Source of the DNA: Rheum nobile
Taxonomy: Eukaryota > Streptophyta > Magnoliopsida > Caryophyllales > Polygonaceae
Assembly (NCBI GenBank): GCA_027886185.1
Contig: WOAB01000098.1
Location: 3,162,001 to 3,226,000 of the forward strand
DNA: 64,000 nucleotides
Direction of reading: 5' to 3'
A program made the position numbers and the translations under genes. Shown here one piece after another: positions 31,712 through 44,152 of this stretch. Below the pieces are notes generated by a model that saw nothing but the letters and a program-made list of their open reading frames with translations, was not told where the DNA came from and ran no database searches. How positions within the stretch are numbered: position 1 is the first letter of the stretch; every line of letters begins with the position of its first letter.

Positions 31712-31723
31712 TGGTATCAGAGC
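31712..31723 (+). other. Primer binding site, tRNA-Met type (element 2)
   Basis: TGGTATCAGAGC, a perfect plant tRNA-Met-type site, 4 nt after the LTR end. Confidence 0.88.
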
Positions 31724-31769
31724 TAAAAGTTTTTAAGATGATTTAAGTTTTCAAATCGTTTTATTTATA

Positions 31770-33450
31770 GAAAAAAAAACTTAATTAACATGAGCATTAT
31801 CTTTAATACGTTCCCGCAAGCAGGACGATCGATGAGATAGGCCAAGCTTGGAAACAATAGCATCAAATTGTGGTCGATGCAATGCCTTAGTCAGGACGTC
31901 TGCTAGTTGCTCACTGGTAGAGACATGAGAAACTCGAAAAGTTCCCTCTCGGACATGCTGTCAAACAAAGTGGTATGCAATGGCAACATGCTTCATCCTA
32001 GAATGAAACACCGGGTTTGAAGAAAGAAACATCGCTCCCATGTTGTCACAGTAGAGGACTGGCTGAGTCACCTTGACATGTAGCTCACCAAAAAGAGACA
32101 GTAACCAGATGACTTCAGAAGCCGTCTCAACAAGGGGTCGATACTCAGCCTCTGTGGAGGATCGAGCCACTGCTCGTTGTTTATTTGAGATCCAGGAGAT
32201 AGGGGTTGAGCCAAGGTATAGAATATAACCTGTGGTGGAGACGAAGTCATCGCGGTCGCCTGCCCAATCGACATCCAAGAAGGCATGTAGGGCTGTCGTT
32301 GACGTCGGAGTTATGTGGATCCCACAATCCGAAGTTCCAGCAAGATAGCGCAGGAGGCATTTCAGAGCAGCCCAGTGTTCAGAGGTCGGCCTTTGCATGA
32401 ATTGAGAGAGATGATTTACCGAAAATGCTACATCAGGACGAGTGAGGCTCAGGTATTGGAGGCTTCCGACGAGGCACCGGTAGTCAGTCGGTGATGGAAG
32501 AACTGTGCCAGTGTTCTTGTGCAGGGGAGCCGTTGCAGACATGGGAGTGGAGACGGGTTTGGCATCTTCCATGCCTGCCTTCACAAGGACGTCGTTGATG
32601 TACTTCTTCTATAAGAGAAACATACCATTTTTCTGTGGAATTACCTCAACACCAAGGAAGTAAGACAGGAGACCAAGGTCCTATAATGAGAAGCGAGTTG
32701 CAAGCTTCTGGATGAGGGCGTCAACAACGACATCTGAACTTCTTGTTACGATTATGTCATCAACATAAACTAACAAGTAGATTGTTGTCAGTCCATGAAG
32801 AAACACAAAAAGTGAGGCATCAGAAACTGAGTTAACGAAGCCAAGTTGAAGCAGGAAATTTCGGAGCTCAGTATACTAGGCCCTAGGCGCCTGTTTGAGT
32901 CCGTACAAGGCTCGATTCAGTTTGCATACATGATCTGGTCGAGTAGGATCAATGAATCCGGGTGGATGACTAACATACACTTCATCATGAAGGGTGCCTT
33001 GAAGAAAGGCGTTGTTTATATCCAGTTGTTTGAGCTTCCACCCTTGAGATACGGCCAGAGTAAGGACGACCCGAACCGTAACCGGCTTGACGACTGGACT
33101 GAACATTTCAGTGGAACCCGAGTCGTTGATGAAAGCCCTTGGCCACCAATCTGGCCTTGAATCGATCGACCGATCCATCCACAAGGTACTTGACACGGAA
33201 GATCCATTTACACCCCACTAGATTTTGAGATGCAGACGGAGGAACTAGCGTCCAGGTTTGATTGTTTCATAGAGCGTCGAATTCTTGCTGCATCGCCTTC
33301 CTCCACAAGGGATCCTTGAGAGCCTGGGTAATTGTTTTGGGTTCTGTGGGATGGGTTAGTTGGGCGGAAAGGTTGAGTTTTTTTGTTCGTAAGAAAGAAA
33401 TTAAGTGGGTTTCCAAAAGACGAGTCAAAATTTTCAACAAAGATTATACT
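31770..33450 (-). mobile_element. pol: LTR-less Ty1/copia pol fragment inside element 2
   Basis: Minus-strand RT and RNase H of a copia element. N-terminal [22 protein letters not shown], then [20 protein letters not shown] and [13 protein letters not shown] (33196-32876). Next is the YVDDI catalytic block (about 32750-32780). RNase H: FLDVDWAGDRDDF, SSTEAEY and KHVAIAYHFV (32584-31961), then tail residues reaching about 31770. Stops and frame changes are present. No LTR, gag or integrase. Homopolymers lie at both edges (A9 near 31763, T10 near 33460). It lies in antisense orientation to its host. Confidence 0.8.
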
Positions 33451-33571
33451 TTTGAGTAATTTTTTTTTTGAAACCTCTGCCGTTCTAGTCGTGCCTTTTT
33501 CTTCTGTCTAATATAGAAAGTTAGCTTCTATATTTAGAAAGTTCTAATTCTCCCTCGTCACCTCACAGGCA

Positions 33572-34615
33572 ATGGGTGCTATCGTGTCACAGCTCAAGGG
33601 AAGGAGGGACGCTGAAGTAGTTCCGCCACCTAAGGCCGAGCTTGAGTTCCCTATCTTTCCGGGTTGCGCTATAGTCGGGGATGCGGTTAGTCCTCAGGAG
33701 GAGGAGAAGACCGTTCTCGAGGAGTCGGTGGTTCTCATATCCGACAAGATGGAGAATCCCGATGAAGACCCCGAGGAGGATCCCGAGGAGGATCCTGAGG
33801 AAGACCCAGAAGAGGACCCCGAAGAGGATCCTGAGGAGGACCTCGAGGATTATGATACTGATCTGGGTGTGGAGCACCTGCTTGTGGATGGAGAAGATCT
33901 AGGGATGCAATTCATCTTCCCTAGCCCGGAGATGCCACCGTTTCCGGAGTACACGCCCTTGTCCCCTGCTACTTGGGAGGCACTTGGGGTGTCTGGTACG
34001 GACCAAGTGGAGTACGAGCCGTTGGATGCACCAGGGGGTCCGCATCCTACCCACGCACCTGGAGAGCCGGTGATGAGCCCTGCTTCTCATCATGTACACC
34101 ATCAAAGTGAGATGGCTTCCACCGAGGCTCGTCGCCAAGTGGAGGAGTTGACGAAGCACGCACGTAGGCAAGCGAGACCGTAGGGTTCGTTTGAGGCTTC
34201 TGTGGATGTCCCCGCCCAACAGGCAAGGGTCAGGCCCCGTGTGCTAGTTGAGCACATGGAGGAGTGGATGGACTCGCTATACACTATGGAGGAGCGGGCT
34301 TACGATGTTGAGTCCAATCTCTCTCTCATGCTGGATGATGTCCATGAGCTTCAGGATGACATTCGGCAAGCAAGACAACTGGTCAACCCGCACTATGAGC
34401 TGGATGTGGCAGATTTTCGCCCAGGGTTCTTGGATCGGTTTTGCTATCCACTTGTGCCTAGGGAAGGGCCAAGCGTTCCTAGGGAGGGGCCAAGTGTTCC
34501 GGGTCCTAGTAGCTTGAGAAGGCCGGCTCCGGAACTAGAGGACAGGTCACCTCCGAAGAGGTATCAGAGGGCTGATGAGTACATAAATCTTTTCAAGGCA
34601 CCTCGAGGGGGATAG
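33572..34615 (+). pseudogene. ORF0: acidic accessory ORF between PBS and gag (element 2)
   Basis: Homologue of 3106-4017. Starts MGAIVSQLKG, again fitting MGxxxS. Then follow a DPEE repeat (about seven units, 33755-33845), a block with LLVD, GMQFIFPSPEMPP, FPEYTPLS and WEAL, and a basic helical region. One TAG at 34181-34183 interrupts; the same frame then continues (EHMEEWMDSLYTMEERAYDV, probable coiled coil) to a conserved end with SPPKRY. Total about 347 codons, longer than in element 1 because of the coiled-coil part and a repeat of the VPREGPS type. No known family recognised. A pyrimidine-rich CACAG lies 3 nt before the ATG, resembling a splice acceptor. Confidence 0.65.
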
Positions 34616-34855
34616 TAGCATGTCGTAATGTTCATTTCTCGCTGTTTTACCTTTCGTTGTTTTTAGAGCATTAGCCTAATAACAGTTTTGTCTCGTCGTT
34701 TAGGAAGGTTATTGTAAGACTTATAAAACGTGGTTTCAGTCCTTGTTATCAATAAAATTTGTCAGTTAATCTAATCCGAAGTGATTACATCTATTGTGCG
34801 TTTTTAAAAGTTATCATAATTTTATGGAGTACTTTAATAATTGATCGGCAAACAG

Positions 34856-35992
34856 ATGGTGAACACAAGGAACACAACCCGTGCTGGTGCTGGGCTAAGT
34901 AACAACCCAAGGTTGAACCTGAGAAGTGCTGCTAATCAGGGGGATGAGAGCGAGTCGGCCTCTCACAATATCCCGGCAGGCAATAACCATGTTCAGGCTA
35001 ACCCTCAGGTTGTCTTTGATGATGCGGCCATAGAGGCCATTGGAAGGATCGTGGTGCAGGCTGTCACCGAGATAGTTCGGCTAGCTGTACCACAAGCGCA
35101 AGGTGTCCCAGTCCCTCAGGTTGTCCCTGAATTTGAGGAGCTAGTGGACCCAGTACCTCCGACCGACACCATGGGAAATGGAGGGAATTACGGTCGGGCT
35201 TTGAAGTCCATTAGCTCGATGAGGCCTGACAAGTATGACGGTACTGGAGAACTAGTCAGGGTGGCGTATTGGTTCTCACATATGGAGCGGTTATTCAGGA
35301 ATGTCGCTTGCACTGAAGCTGAGAAAGTGCACATTGTCTCCTTTCAACTAAAGGATGTGGCTAGTGAATGATAGGAGAGCACTTGACTAGCTGATCATCC
35401 CGTGTTGAATTGGGGTATGTTCAAGACGAAGTTAACCGATCATTTCTTTTCCCGTGCTATGAGGGATGAGAAACATAAGGAGTTCCTTTACCCTAAGACC
35501 GATGGGCTGAAGGTGACTGAGCTTGCTGCAAAGTTTAACCACCTGTTGCAATATGCTGGACCAGAAGTGTCGAGTAAGGAGCAGAAAATCTAACATTTCC
35601 ATGAGTGGATGAACCCGGACATTAAGCCATTGATGGTGCGCCACGGCTTCTCTACTCTAGAGCAGTATGTGGATGCCGCCTACAAGCTGGAAGTGACTCT
35701 GGAGGAGTCGGCAAAGAAGCGTAATCGGCAGAGACCGGCGCAGAGCCAGCCTCAGGCTAGTGGGTTTAAACGACCCGCACCACCGTCACACTTTGTCAAA
35801 TCTGGTCGGGCAAGAACTGAGGTGACATAGTCAGGTCCTACTCAACGCTCGGGCCAGAGCAAGAACCCGATTCAGTGCTATAACTGCGGAACGTCGGGGC
35901 ACAAGAGCAATGAGTGCATGAAGGGTAAAAGGACATGCTTTGCATGCAGAAAGGAAGGGCATTTGCAGACTTTTTGTCCTCAGAGGAGGTAG
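34856..35992 (+). pseudogene. gag: gag with zinc knuckles, element 2
   Basis: Start at MVNTRNTTRAGAG, immediately after AAACAG as in element 1. Capsid blocks YWFSHMERLFRNVACTEAEK and FNHLLQYAGPEV, then two CCHC knuckles (CYNCGTSGHKSNEC, about 35877; CFACRKEGHLQTFC, about 35937), both complete. In-frame stops at 35369, 35372, 35384, 35591, 35828 and 35990. The first two replace the conserved Trp-Trp pair by TGA TAG. Confidence 0.85.
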
Positions 35993-36073
35993 AAGGAGGC
36001 TGAGTCGCAACAAGGGTCAGTTAGCCATAACAATCGACCTCGATTCAAGCCTGTTGGGACTCCTAGCACCTCG

Positions 36074-37500
36074 ATGCAGACTACTGCTCAGAACAAGGGA
36101 AAGGCCCCAGCTGCTCCAGTGGGTCAGGGTCAGCGGCTGCACGAGATGCGTGAGGCTGACGGACCCAACGCTCCGATTGCCCAAGGTACTATATACCTTC
36201 ACTCTACATCAGTTTGCATATTGTTTGATTCGGGTAATACTTATTCCTTTATTTCGAAAAAATGTGTAAGTAAGTTGGGGTTAGAGTGCAATGAATCTTG
36301 CGAACCATTTGTGGTGAACCTTCCCAATGGTGAGCAATTAGTAGGGACCAAGCAACTGTCGAAATTTCCGATTACTATTCAATGTCGGAAGTTCGAAGCG
36401 GACTTGATCTGCATAGCCATGGCTCCATACAACATCATTCTCGGGATGGATTGGCTGACGCGTCACGGGGCGGTAATCGATTTTAGCTCAAGGACAGTGA
36501 CAGTTTCATCTGGGGGCCAGTTCATATGCAAGTTCAAGGGTCGTAATGACGTTGATAATGGAAAACTTATCAATGCGATGGCTGCATGTAAGCTAATTCG
36601 ACAAGGTTGTGTCGGGTACCTGTGCTATCTGGATAAACCCAAGAAGGATGAGACTTCAGTTCATGATATTCCTGTCATATGCGAGTATCCTGATGTTTTT
36701 CCTGATGAGATTCCCGGTTTACCCCCGAATCGTGACGTGGAGTTCACTATTGATCTGGAGCCTGGAACCTCGCCGATTTCTAAAGCACCTTATCGGATGG
36801 CTCCAACGGAAATGCAAGAATTGAAGAAACAACTTGAGGAGCTACTCGAGAAAGGATATATAAGGCCGAGTGCATCACCTTGGGACGCTCCTGTCTTGTT
36901 TGTCAAGAAAAAGGATGGTTCATTCAGACTTTGTATCGACTATCGAGAATTGAACAAGGTCACCATCAAGAACAAGTATCCTTTGCCAAGGATAGATGAT
37001 CTGTTGGATCAACTGCAGGGAGCGAAGGTCTTTTCCAAGATCAATCTGAGGTCTGGTTACCATCAGCTCAGGATTCGTAAGGAAGATATTTCGAGGACTG
37101 CGTTTCGGACGAGATATGAACACTACGAGTTCATAGTCATACCATTTGGGCTTATAAATGCTTCGACAGTTTTCATGGATCTGATGCACATATGTTTCCA
37201 CCAGTACCTGGATAAGTTCATGGTGGTCTTTATCGACGATATCCTGATCTACTCTCCGAATGAGGAAGTTCACGATGAGCATCTCCGTATCACATTGTCG
37301 GTTCTTAGACAAAATCAGTTGTATGCCAAGTTGTCTAAGTGTGACTTCTGTATTAAAGAAGTGGCTTTCTTGGGCCATGTGATTAATGAGAATGAGGTGA
37401 TAGTCGACCCTCAGAAGATTGAAGCGGTAGCCCACTGGAAGCGACCTCAGAACGTGAAGGAGGTGCACAGTTTCTTGGGACTTGTAGGTTATTACAGACG
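36074..37500 (+). pseudogene. pol: Protease and reverse transcriptase, element 2
   Basis: Long open frame. Retropepsin FDSGNTYSF (Asp at 36227-36229). A single copy of the [13 protein letters not shown] unit. RT blocks [35 protein letters not shown] and the catalytic FIDDILIYS (Asp pair 37235-37240). At about 37497-37503 one base is missing relative to element 1 (YYRRF), shifting pol into the next frame. Confidence 0.9.
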
Positions 37501-37503
37501 TTC

Positions 37504-39573
37504 GTGGAGGGATTTTCAAAGATCGCTCTACCCATGACCGGGTTGCTCCACAATAATTTCATATGGGACGACAAGTGCGAGGCAAGTTTTCAGAAGTTGA
37601 AAAAGTGCATGACGTTCGCACCAGTTTTGGGGCTACCAGATGGATCAGATGGTTATGTGGTCTATAGTGACGCTTTAAAACATGGGTTAAGATGTGTACT
37701 AATGCAGAAGGGAAAGGTTATTGCATACGTATCTCGGCAATTGAAGACCTATGAAGCAAACTATCCAACGCATGATCTGGAGTTAGCGGCTGTGGTTTTT
37801 GCGCTAAAGATTTGGAGGCACTATCTCTATGGTGTTAGATGCCAGATCTTTACCGACCACGAGAGTCTCAAGTATGTTTTCACTCAGAAAGAATTGAATA
37901 TGAGGCAATGTCGCTGGTTAGAGCTACTCAAGGATTACGACATCGAGTTGTTGAATCATCCGGGCAAGGGTAACGTGGTAGCCGATGCTTTGAGCCGGAA
38001 GACGCCGTATGAGACCATAGTAGCTCTGCTCACTGCCAAAACCAAACTACAGCAAGGATTGTGCGAGATTGATGTCTTGTATGATCAGCGTCGAGGATGC
38101 CTAAGTATGTTGGAGATTCAGGCCACGCTACTCGATCAGATCAGGGAGAAGCAAGTTGATGATTTGATCTTAGTGAAGTTAAGTAGTGAAGTGATGGATG
38201 GGAAAGCTCCGGAATTCGTGATTCAAGATGATGGACCACTCTGGTTTCAGGACCGGATCTGTACGCCTGACATAGATGGCCTTCGTCAATTAGTGATGAA
38301 GGAGGCCCATTCGTCAGCTTATTCTGTACATCCAGGATCCAGCAAGATGTACAAAGACCTCAGAAAGAAATTCTGGTGGCCCAACATGAAGTGGGATGTA
38401 GCAGAATATGTGGCAAGATGCTTGACTTGTCAGAAGGTCAAGATTGAACACCGCAGACCAGGTGGTGAATTGCAACCTCTCCCAGTGCCAGAATGGAAGT
38501 GGGAGGATATTGCGATGGACTTCGTCACGGGGTTGCCGAAGACTCAGAGTCAGAAGGATGCCATATGGATGATCATTGACCGGCTCACGAAGAGTGTTCA
38601 TTTCGTGTCCATCAAGTCAACTTGGGGAACCCAGAGGCTATCGAAAGTTTTCCTACACGAGATTGTCCGGTTGCATGGTATGCCAAAAACCATTGTATCG
38701 GATCGTGATGGCCGATTCATGTCGAGGTTCTAGAAGGAACTCCACAAGGCCATGGGAATTGAGTTGAGGTTCAGTACTGCGTTTCATCCTCAGACGGATG
38801 GGCAGTCTGAGAGGACCATTCAGACACTGGATGATATGCTGAGAGCTTGTGTGCTGGATCGTCCGACCAGCTGGGAGAACAACTTAAGTCTAATTGAATT
38901 CACATAAAACAACATCTGGCATTCCACCATCAAGATGGCTCCATTCGAGGCTGTGTACGGTTGAAAGTGCAGATCTCCGATTTGTTGGGATGAGAATGAG
39001 AATGCCGACAAGATTATGCTCGGACCAGAGTTAGTCAAGAGGACTGCCTTGGACATTGTCTTGATCAGATAGAGGATGCTTACAGCTCAGAGTCGACAAG
39101 AGTCTTATGCTGATTTGAAGCGCAAGAATGTCGAGTTTGAGGTAGGTGACAAGGTGTTTGTCAGGGTGTCGCCATCCAAGGGTGTGTTTAGGTTCGGCAA
39201 GCATGGGAAGCTCAACCCTCGCTACGTGGGACCATTTGAGATCCTTGACAGAGTTGGATCTTTAGCATACCGTTTGGCATTGCCGCCGTTGGCGCATCCT
39301 GTGCATAACATGTTTCATGTGTCTCTGCTGAGGAAGTATGTGCCAGATGAGTCTCATGTGCTGAGTTATGATGACATCGAGATTCAGGCAAATGGTACAT
39401 ACAAGGAGAGACCTGTGCGTATTCTCGAATGCCGCGAGAAGCACTTGAGGAACAAGGTGGTACCATTAGTACGAATCCTCTAGTCCAATTCGGGATCCGA
39501 GGAGGTAACTTGGGAAACTTGGGAGACTGAGGCTGATATGCTAAGTCATTTTCCCGAGTTGTTTTTGGCCTAG
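37504..39573 (+). pseudogene. pol: RNase H, integrase and chromodomain-like end, element 2
   Basis: RNase [14 protein letters not shown] has Asp retained but its Ser changed to Leu. Then come [24 protein letters not shown] and a complete D-D-E: 38518-38520, 38701-38703, 38809-38811 (D-x35-E). Stops lie at 38731 (Trp in element 1), 38905, 38962, 39070 and 39481. The C-terminal segment again shows VTWETWE and FPELF. Confidence 0.9.
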
Positions 39574-39596
39574 TTTCGGGGTCGAAACTTTTTTTT

Positions 39597-39609
39597 AAGG
39601 GGGAGGTAT
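39597..39609 (+). other. Polypurine tract, element 2
   Basis: TTAAGGGGGAGGTAT region directly before the LTR start TGTAATAACC. Confidence 0.75.
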
Positions 39610-41857
39610 TGTAATAACCCCTAAAAGTCCCAACTTTCGTTTTGTAAGCAAGACGTGTTAGGCTTATTCTGTAAATTCTGTAAGAACCATTTGAACGTGT
39701 TGATATACGTTTAATAAAGATATATGGTACTTAAATTATTTAAAGTGTGTTATGGAGTGCAAAAAAATAGAATTTAGCAAAGGCCGCGATCAAGACCCGT
39801 GAGCAAAGTCGGGGAACAGCGAGCACGGCAGTTTTGCGACCATGGTTTTGAATCCATGGGCGCGGTTTTGCCTAGGCAAACCGCGATCATGGTTCTGAAA
39901 CCACGACCGTGGAAAACTCTGATCGTCGTCTTCCTCTACTTCTAGAAAGCCGACGATTGGTATTTCTCCCTCGTGGCCGATTGGCGGGAGCTGGAGAGTT
40001 TGGCTTTCCCTTGGTATGGAGTTGAGCTCCAATCTTAGCCTATAAAAGGGGCTCGGATTTGGCTTCTTCTCCATCATTCACAACTCTCTCTTCCTCTCAT
40101 ATAAAGCTTGGTTTGTCGCTGGAAGCCGAAGTCGCCGCCGTTCGGAAGTTCGTGGAGTGGTGGTGGTACTCATTGGTTCAGAAGCGAAGTACAAAGCCTC
40201 ATCGTCGTCGGTATGACCTCGAAAGCTCGTGTCATGATGGAGTTCCGCGACCGCGGCTCCACCCATCGCGACCGCGGCCGGGCAGAGACCCGCGGCCCCG
40301 GCTGGGCGCGAAGCCGCGATCGTGGTTGTAAAACCGCGGGCGTGGTTTTGCCCAGCAAGCCCGCGATCACAGCTATGCCATCCGCGACCGCGGCACTGGC
40401 CTTTTTCCTTTGTTTCGCTTCGTCTTTTCGTATCGTATCTAACTTAGGGTTTTTTTCATAAAAATCGTCGTCGTCGTAGGAAACCATGCTCAAGTGCAAG
40501 TTTCTAGATCTCGGAACCCGATCTCTCGTTCGTCTAGCTAAGGCAAGTGGCGGTTCGCTCTTGCTCATTATTCCATGTTTCCCTTGATTGTCAATTATTT
40601 AATTGTCTAATTAAGATGGGATAAGGTTGTTGTTTTATGTTTGGGAACAGATTTGATAAAACAATGTGTTAAAATATGAATTTATAATAGGTTGTATATA
40701 TTGCTAGAAACAACGCTATTATATAGTTCTATATGATATTACCGTAATGGATTTTGGTGTGGATTTATATGTGAACTTACATGCTTAGTTAGGACGAGTA
40801 TTCGTAGGAACGCTATGTACCTTGCGAGGTCTAGTCGTTTCTTTATAACTGGTATTAGGAGGATTTTGCCCTAGTACTTCATGTCATGACCGTACCCTAT
40901 TCACGGGTAGGTGCACTTAGCTAGTTCCAACATTCGGGATTCTTTCCCCAAAGATATCTCTCGTATTGAGATGATGTGAATAAAAGTTGTAACGTGAATG
41001 TAAGTTTTGGAAGTAAATAAGATAAGTACTTTTACGCACATAATTAATATACCCTCGGGCGAGGAGTACAACGTGGAAACCGCTCGGACTTTGGTTAGAG
41101 TAAGTCTTCTTTCCAATCTGAATTCGCATTGCGCGGTGAGGTTGGTCGTGGACCCAAATAATCAAGGTCGTTTTTAAACTTGTGTGAAAACTAAACGTTC
41201 CCAAACAATTGTCATACGTTTCCTGTAAGACTCAGTTCTTTTGGAGTCTTCTCTTCATACGTTTCCCATAAGACTCAATTCCTTTGGAGTCTTCTCTTCG
41301 ATCATTCCTTTTCTTGTGTTTTCGTAGAAGTATTTGAGTTCACATCGTGTATCGGCTATTATTTGAGAAGCGATGGTTGTAACTTGATACGACTACTTAG
41401 AACCTTTTTATTTGTACCCTTGCATAGTCTTTCATTAGACTAACCAACCGTTATTTTTCCTTTGCATGGTTGGCTGGTGTCATCCGTCTCATACGGCACA
41501 TCAGGTAAATTTCCTCATCCCTGAAGGCCAGATTCCCGACGTTGAAGGCAGTTGATATTTTTGTGTTTTCCTAAGGTTGAAGATCCTGGCATAAGATCGC
41601 ACGGTTCAAAACCCCTATGTGGCATTTTATCTATTTCAAGGACTTCCGCTGTAATAAACATTTTTCTGTATTTGGTTTTGTTATCAGTTGTAACTTATGA
41701 CGTCAGTATGAATATTATTTGGTCAACTTTCATGTTATTTAATAAAGTTTATACTATTATATCATTTGTTATAAAAACGGTAAGCCTTGGGTGACCCCGG
41801 TGTGTATTCTGAGGTCACTGGCGGTAATATTTCCAAAGGTATTTTGGGGGTGTTACA
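39610..41857 (+). repeat. Element 2 3' LTR
   Basis: Near-identical in length to the 5' LTR. It keeps TATAAAA at 40041-40047 (GCCTATAAAAGGGG) and the shared block at 40539-40569. Ends GGTGTTACA before AAGGT. Confidence 0.9.
40041..40047 (+). promoter_or_regulatory. TATA box in element 2 3' LTR
   Basis: TATAAAA, intact here but altered in the 5' LTR. Read-through from here would run into element B. Confidence 0.6.
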
Positions 41858-41862
41858 AAGGT

Positions 41863-42700
41863 AGACCGAGGGAAAGGAATCATGTCTTGCCAAGGAGAAG
41901 ACAAGCTAGTGACCATGTTTGAGTTGCAAAAAAATTGAAAGAAATTAGAGAAGAAAGGTTCAAGCCTCTCACCATTGTTGACTTGCAAGACATCTGCAAG
42001 TAAGTTAATTTGGGAAGAAAACTATGAATATGCTAGAGTCCTACGAGAGGCCACCTCAATGGAATCCACCATAGTACGATGAGGATCCAATTCGGTGAGA
42101 TGAACTATGGTTTGAAAAAAAGCCTATTCAATGGGAAGAACCACCCATTTATGATGAAGAGCCCGAGGAAGAATTGTACGAGGATCCTATGGCCGTACCC
42201 ATTGAAGAGGAGAAGCTAGAACCAAAAGAAGAGAATGATGCGTCCCTTGAACAAACTCTTAACACCACACCAATGAACAACAAATATTTTATCACTCCCC
42301 CAAAATGGGCTGCACTAAAAACAACTCATAGGGAGAAAGTGATTCAACGTATAGCTTTTCCTAACTTTATAAACTCTATGCCTATTCCATGGTTAAATGC
42401 TACACCTATGATTTTATCATCCTTTCCATTTCCATGCCAAGAAGAAGAGATTACCAAACCTATTGTATTCGAGTCATATGCCATGGAGAAAAAGGAAGAT
42501 ACTTCATCTCTTGCATCTCTTAATGTGAAATTTAGTCCATATCAATCAGATTCGAGGATGAATCCTTTCAAAGGAGGAGAGGATGATGTGATCATGATCG
42601 CCATAATTTTTCAAGAGGACCAAGACCTTGTTTCTAAGAAAGAGTTCGAGAGTTGGATGAAGACAAAACCATATACTTTAATCCTCTGAAACTTGCTCAG
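41863..42700 (+). pseudogene. Element B: gag-like ORF ending in a gypsy pol tail
   Basis: Continues element B after element 2. The early part has stops (ESYERPPQWNPP, EEPPIYDEEPEEELYEDP); an open frame runs 42174-42689. It carries NATPMILSSFPFPCQEEE, similar to ATPMVPSYLPFSLQEEV in element A, and ends with SRMNPFKGGEDDVIMIAII, the gypsy pol tail. As in element A, the protease-to-integrase block is absent, so B is a second, related non-autonomous element. Confidence 0.6.
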
Positions 42701-43500
42701 TATTTTGGCTAGTTCGGGAGTTATAAAGGTCCAATGGATGTCCATGTGTATTAATTGGAAATATAAGAGAATGGGCTATAACTTTCATGACAAATGCTTT
42801 CACGTAATCATCCCAGAACAAACCATAAGTGTCTAGTCTTTGTGGAAGTCCAACTCTAGCCCAAAATTGTCTCACTGAATTCAAATACGACGAAGAGCAA
42901 CGACCTTCCATTAAACATGAGTGATATTATGCATGAAACATGGACATTTTATGAATCAAATAATGTGGATACTCTTCAGATTACACGACTTTAACTCTAC
43001 TCAACATGAAGAGTCATCCAAAGGTGTCGCTATCAATGCTAATCCACCGAAGAGTCTCAAGTCTTGATCCTTGATTATTCTATTTATCCTTTGTGTTTCA
43101 GACATTGTTAGCACGTTTTTATCAAAAGAAAAACCAGAGATATTAAGTTCAATCTTGTATTTGGAGATATTCCAAAACAACCTTTCTTTTGTGTGTTTAT
43201 CGAAAGCTTTATCAAGTTTTTTTATGGTGCATTTAATAATTAATCAGTTGACGCCTTGTTCAAGATCAAGTGGCGCGTCCATCCACTTCTTATTGTTCAC
43301 TTATATATCCTCTAAAAATCAAGCAACAAACCCTTCACAAAATCAACCCTAAAATCAGCCTGATTGAAGATCGAAATCTTTTGGAACTTGAGCCCGAACT
43401 TGGAATCGATCTTACTTTGATAACGAGCACTCTCATGGATGGGAAATACATCAAATAATAGTGGGAGAGATTCACTATTTGCAGTGGTAAATAGATGCTA
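42701..43500. other. Interval without a recognisable gene
   Basis: AT-rich, probably 3' LTR of element B and flanking repeat debris. Short ORFs show no conserved motif. Confidence 0.35.
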
Positions 43501-44147
43501 AAAAATGGCTCAATTCATACCTTGCCATAAGACCGATGATGCCATCTACATAGCCGAATTGTTCTTTATGGAAGTAGTTCACTAAGTCTTTGAGTTATTT
43601 CTGGAAGACTTTGTTGTCTAGGTTGGTAACTAAGTTTCTATTATCTACTTCTTATCACCCCCAAACAATTTCCAAACTGAGGTGACTTATAAGACTTTAG
43701 GTACTCGACTACTTGCTATGATTAAGTCTAACCTCGAAAGATGGAAGTACCGTGTGCCTTTTGTAGAGTTTGATTATAATAGGTCCATGCATTAGGGGAC
43801 CAATATGACTCCTTTCGAGGTGGTTTATGGAAGGAACCCCAACACTTCCTTGTACCTCACAACGCAACCTATGAAGGATGATGAGGTATTTGATGCATAG
43901 ACAAGAGTTGATTTTGCAAAGGCATTGCATGTGTAGGCTACAGATCAATTAAAAGAGTGCGCAAAGTAATACAAGAGTCAATGCAACAAAGGCCGTATCT
44001 TCTGGGGGACTACATAGTGAACTCTACCTTTTATGTGGATGATCTTTCTCCGTCCAATAGTTATTACTACGAAGATGACGAATCCAGGACGATTCGAGGC
44101 ACAGTGGGGGAGAATGATGACAAGCACTCCCCTATGACTACGAGTGA
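43501..44147 (+). pseudogene. pol: Gypsy integrase C-terminal remnant (element C)
   Basis: Stop-rich frame with MAQFIPCHKTDDAIYIAELF, LERWKYRVPFVEFDYNRS, TNMTPFEVVYGRNP, then GDYIVNSTFYVDDLSPSNS and SRTIRGTVGENDDKHSP. These are the integrase core end, C-terminal fold and pol tail of a Reina-like gypsy. Confidence 0.75.
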
Positions 44148-44152
44148 CGTAC
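44148..44152 (+). repeat. Target site duplication CGTAC (left copy)
   Basis: CGTAC here and at 45067-45071 flank the copia solo LTR. Confidence 0.8.

Larger units (their letters stand above)
29457..41857 (+). mobile_element. Element 2: complete Ty3/gypsy retrotransposon, Tekay/Del-like
   Basis: LTRs 29457-31707 (2251 bp) and 39610-41857 (2248 bp), TGTAATAACC...GGTGTTACA, flanked by AAGGT at 29452-29456 and 41858-41862. Internal order matches element 1: primer binding site, ORF0 (33572-34615), gag, PR, RT, RNase H, IN and chromodomain, polypurine tract. A copia fragment (about 31770-33450, minus) sits in the leader. Gag-pol has at least eleven in-frame stops and one frameshift, so it is dead. 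LTR and protein similarity show it is a sister subfamily of element 1. Confidence 0.92.
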
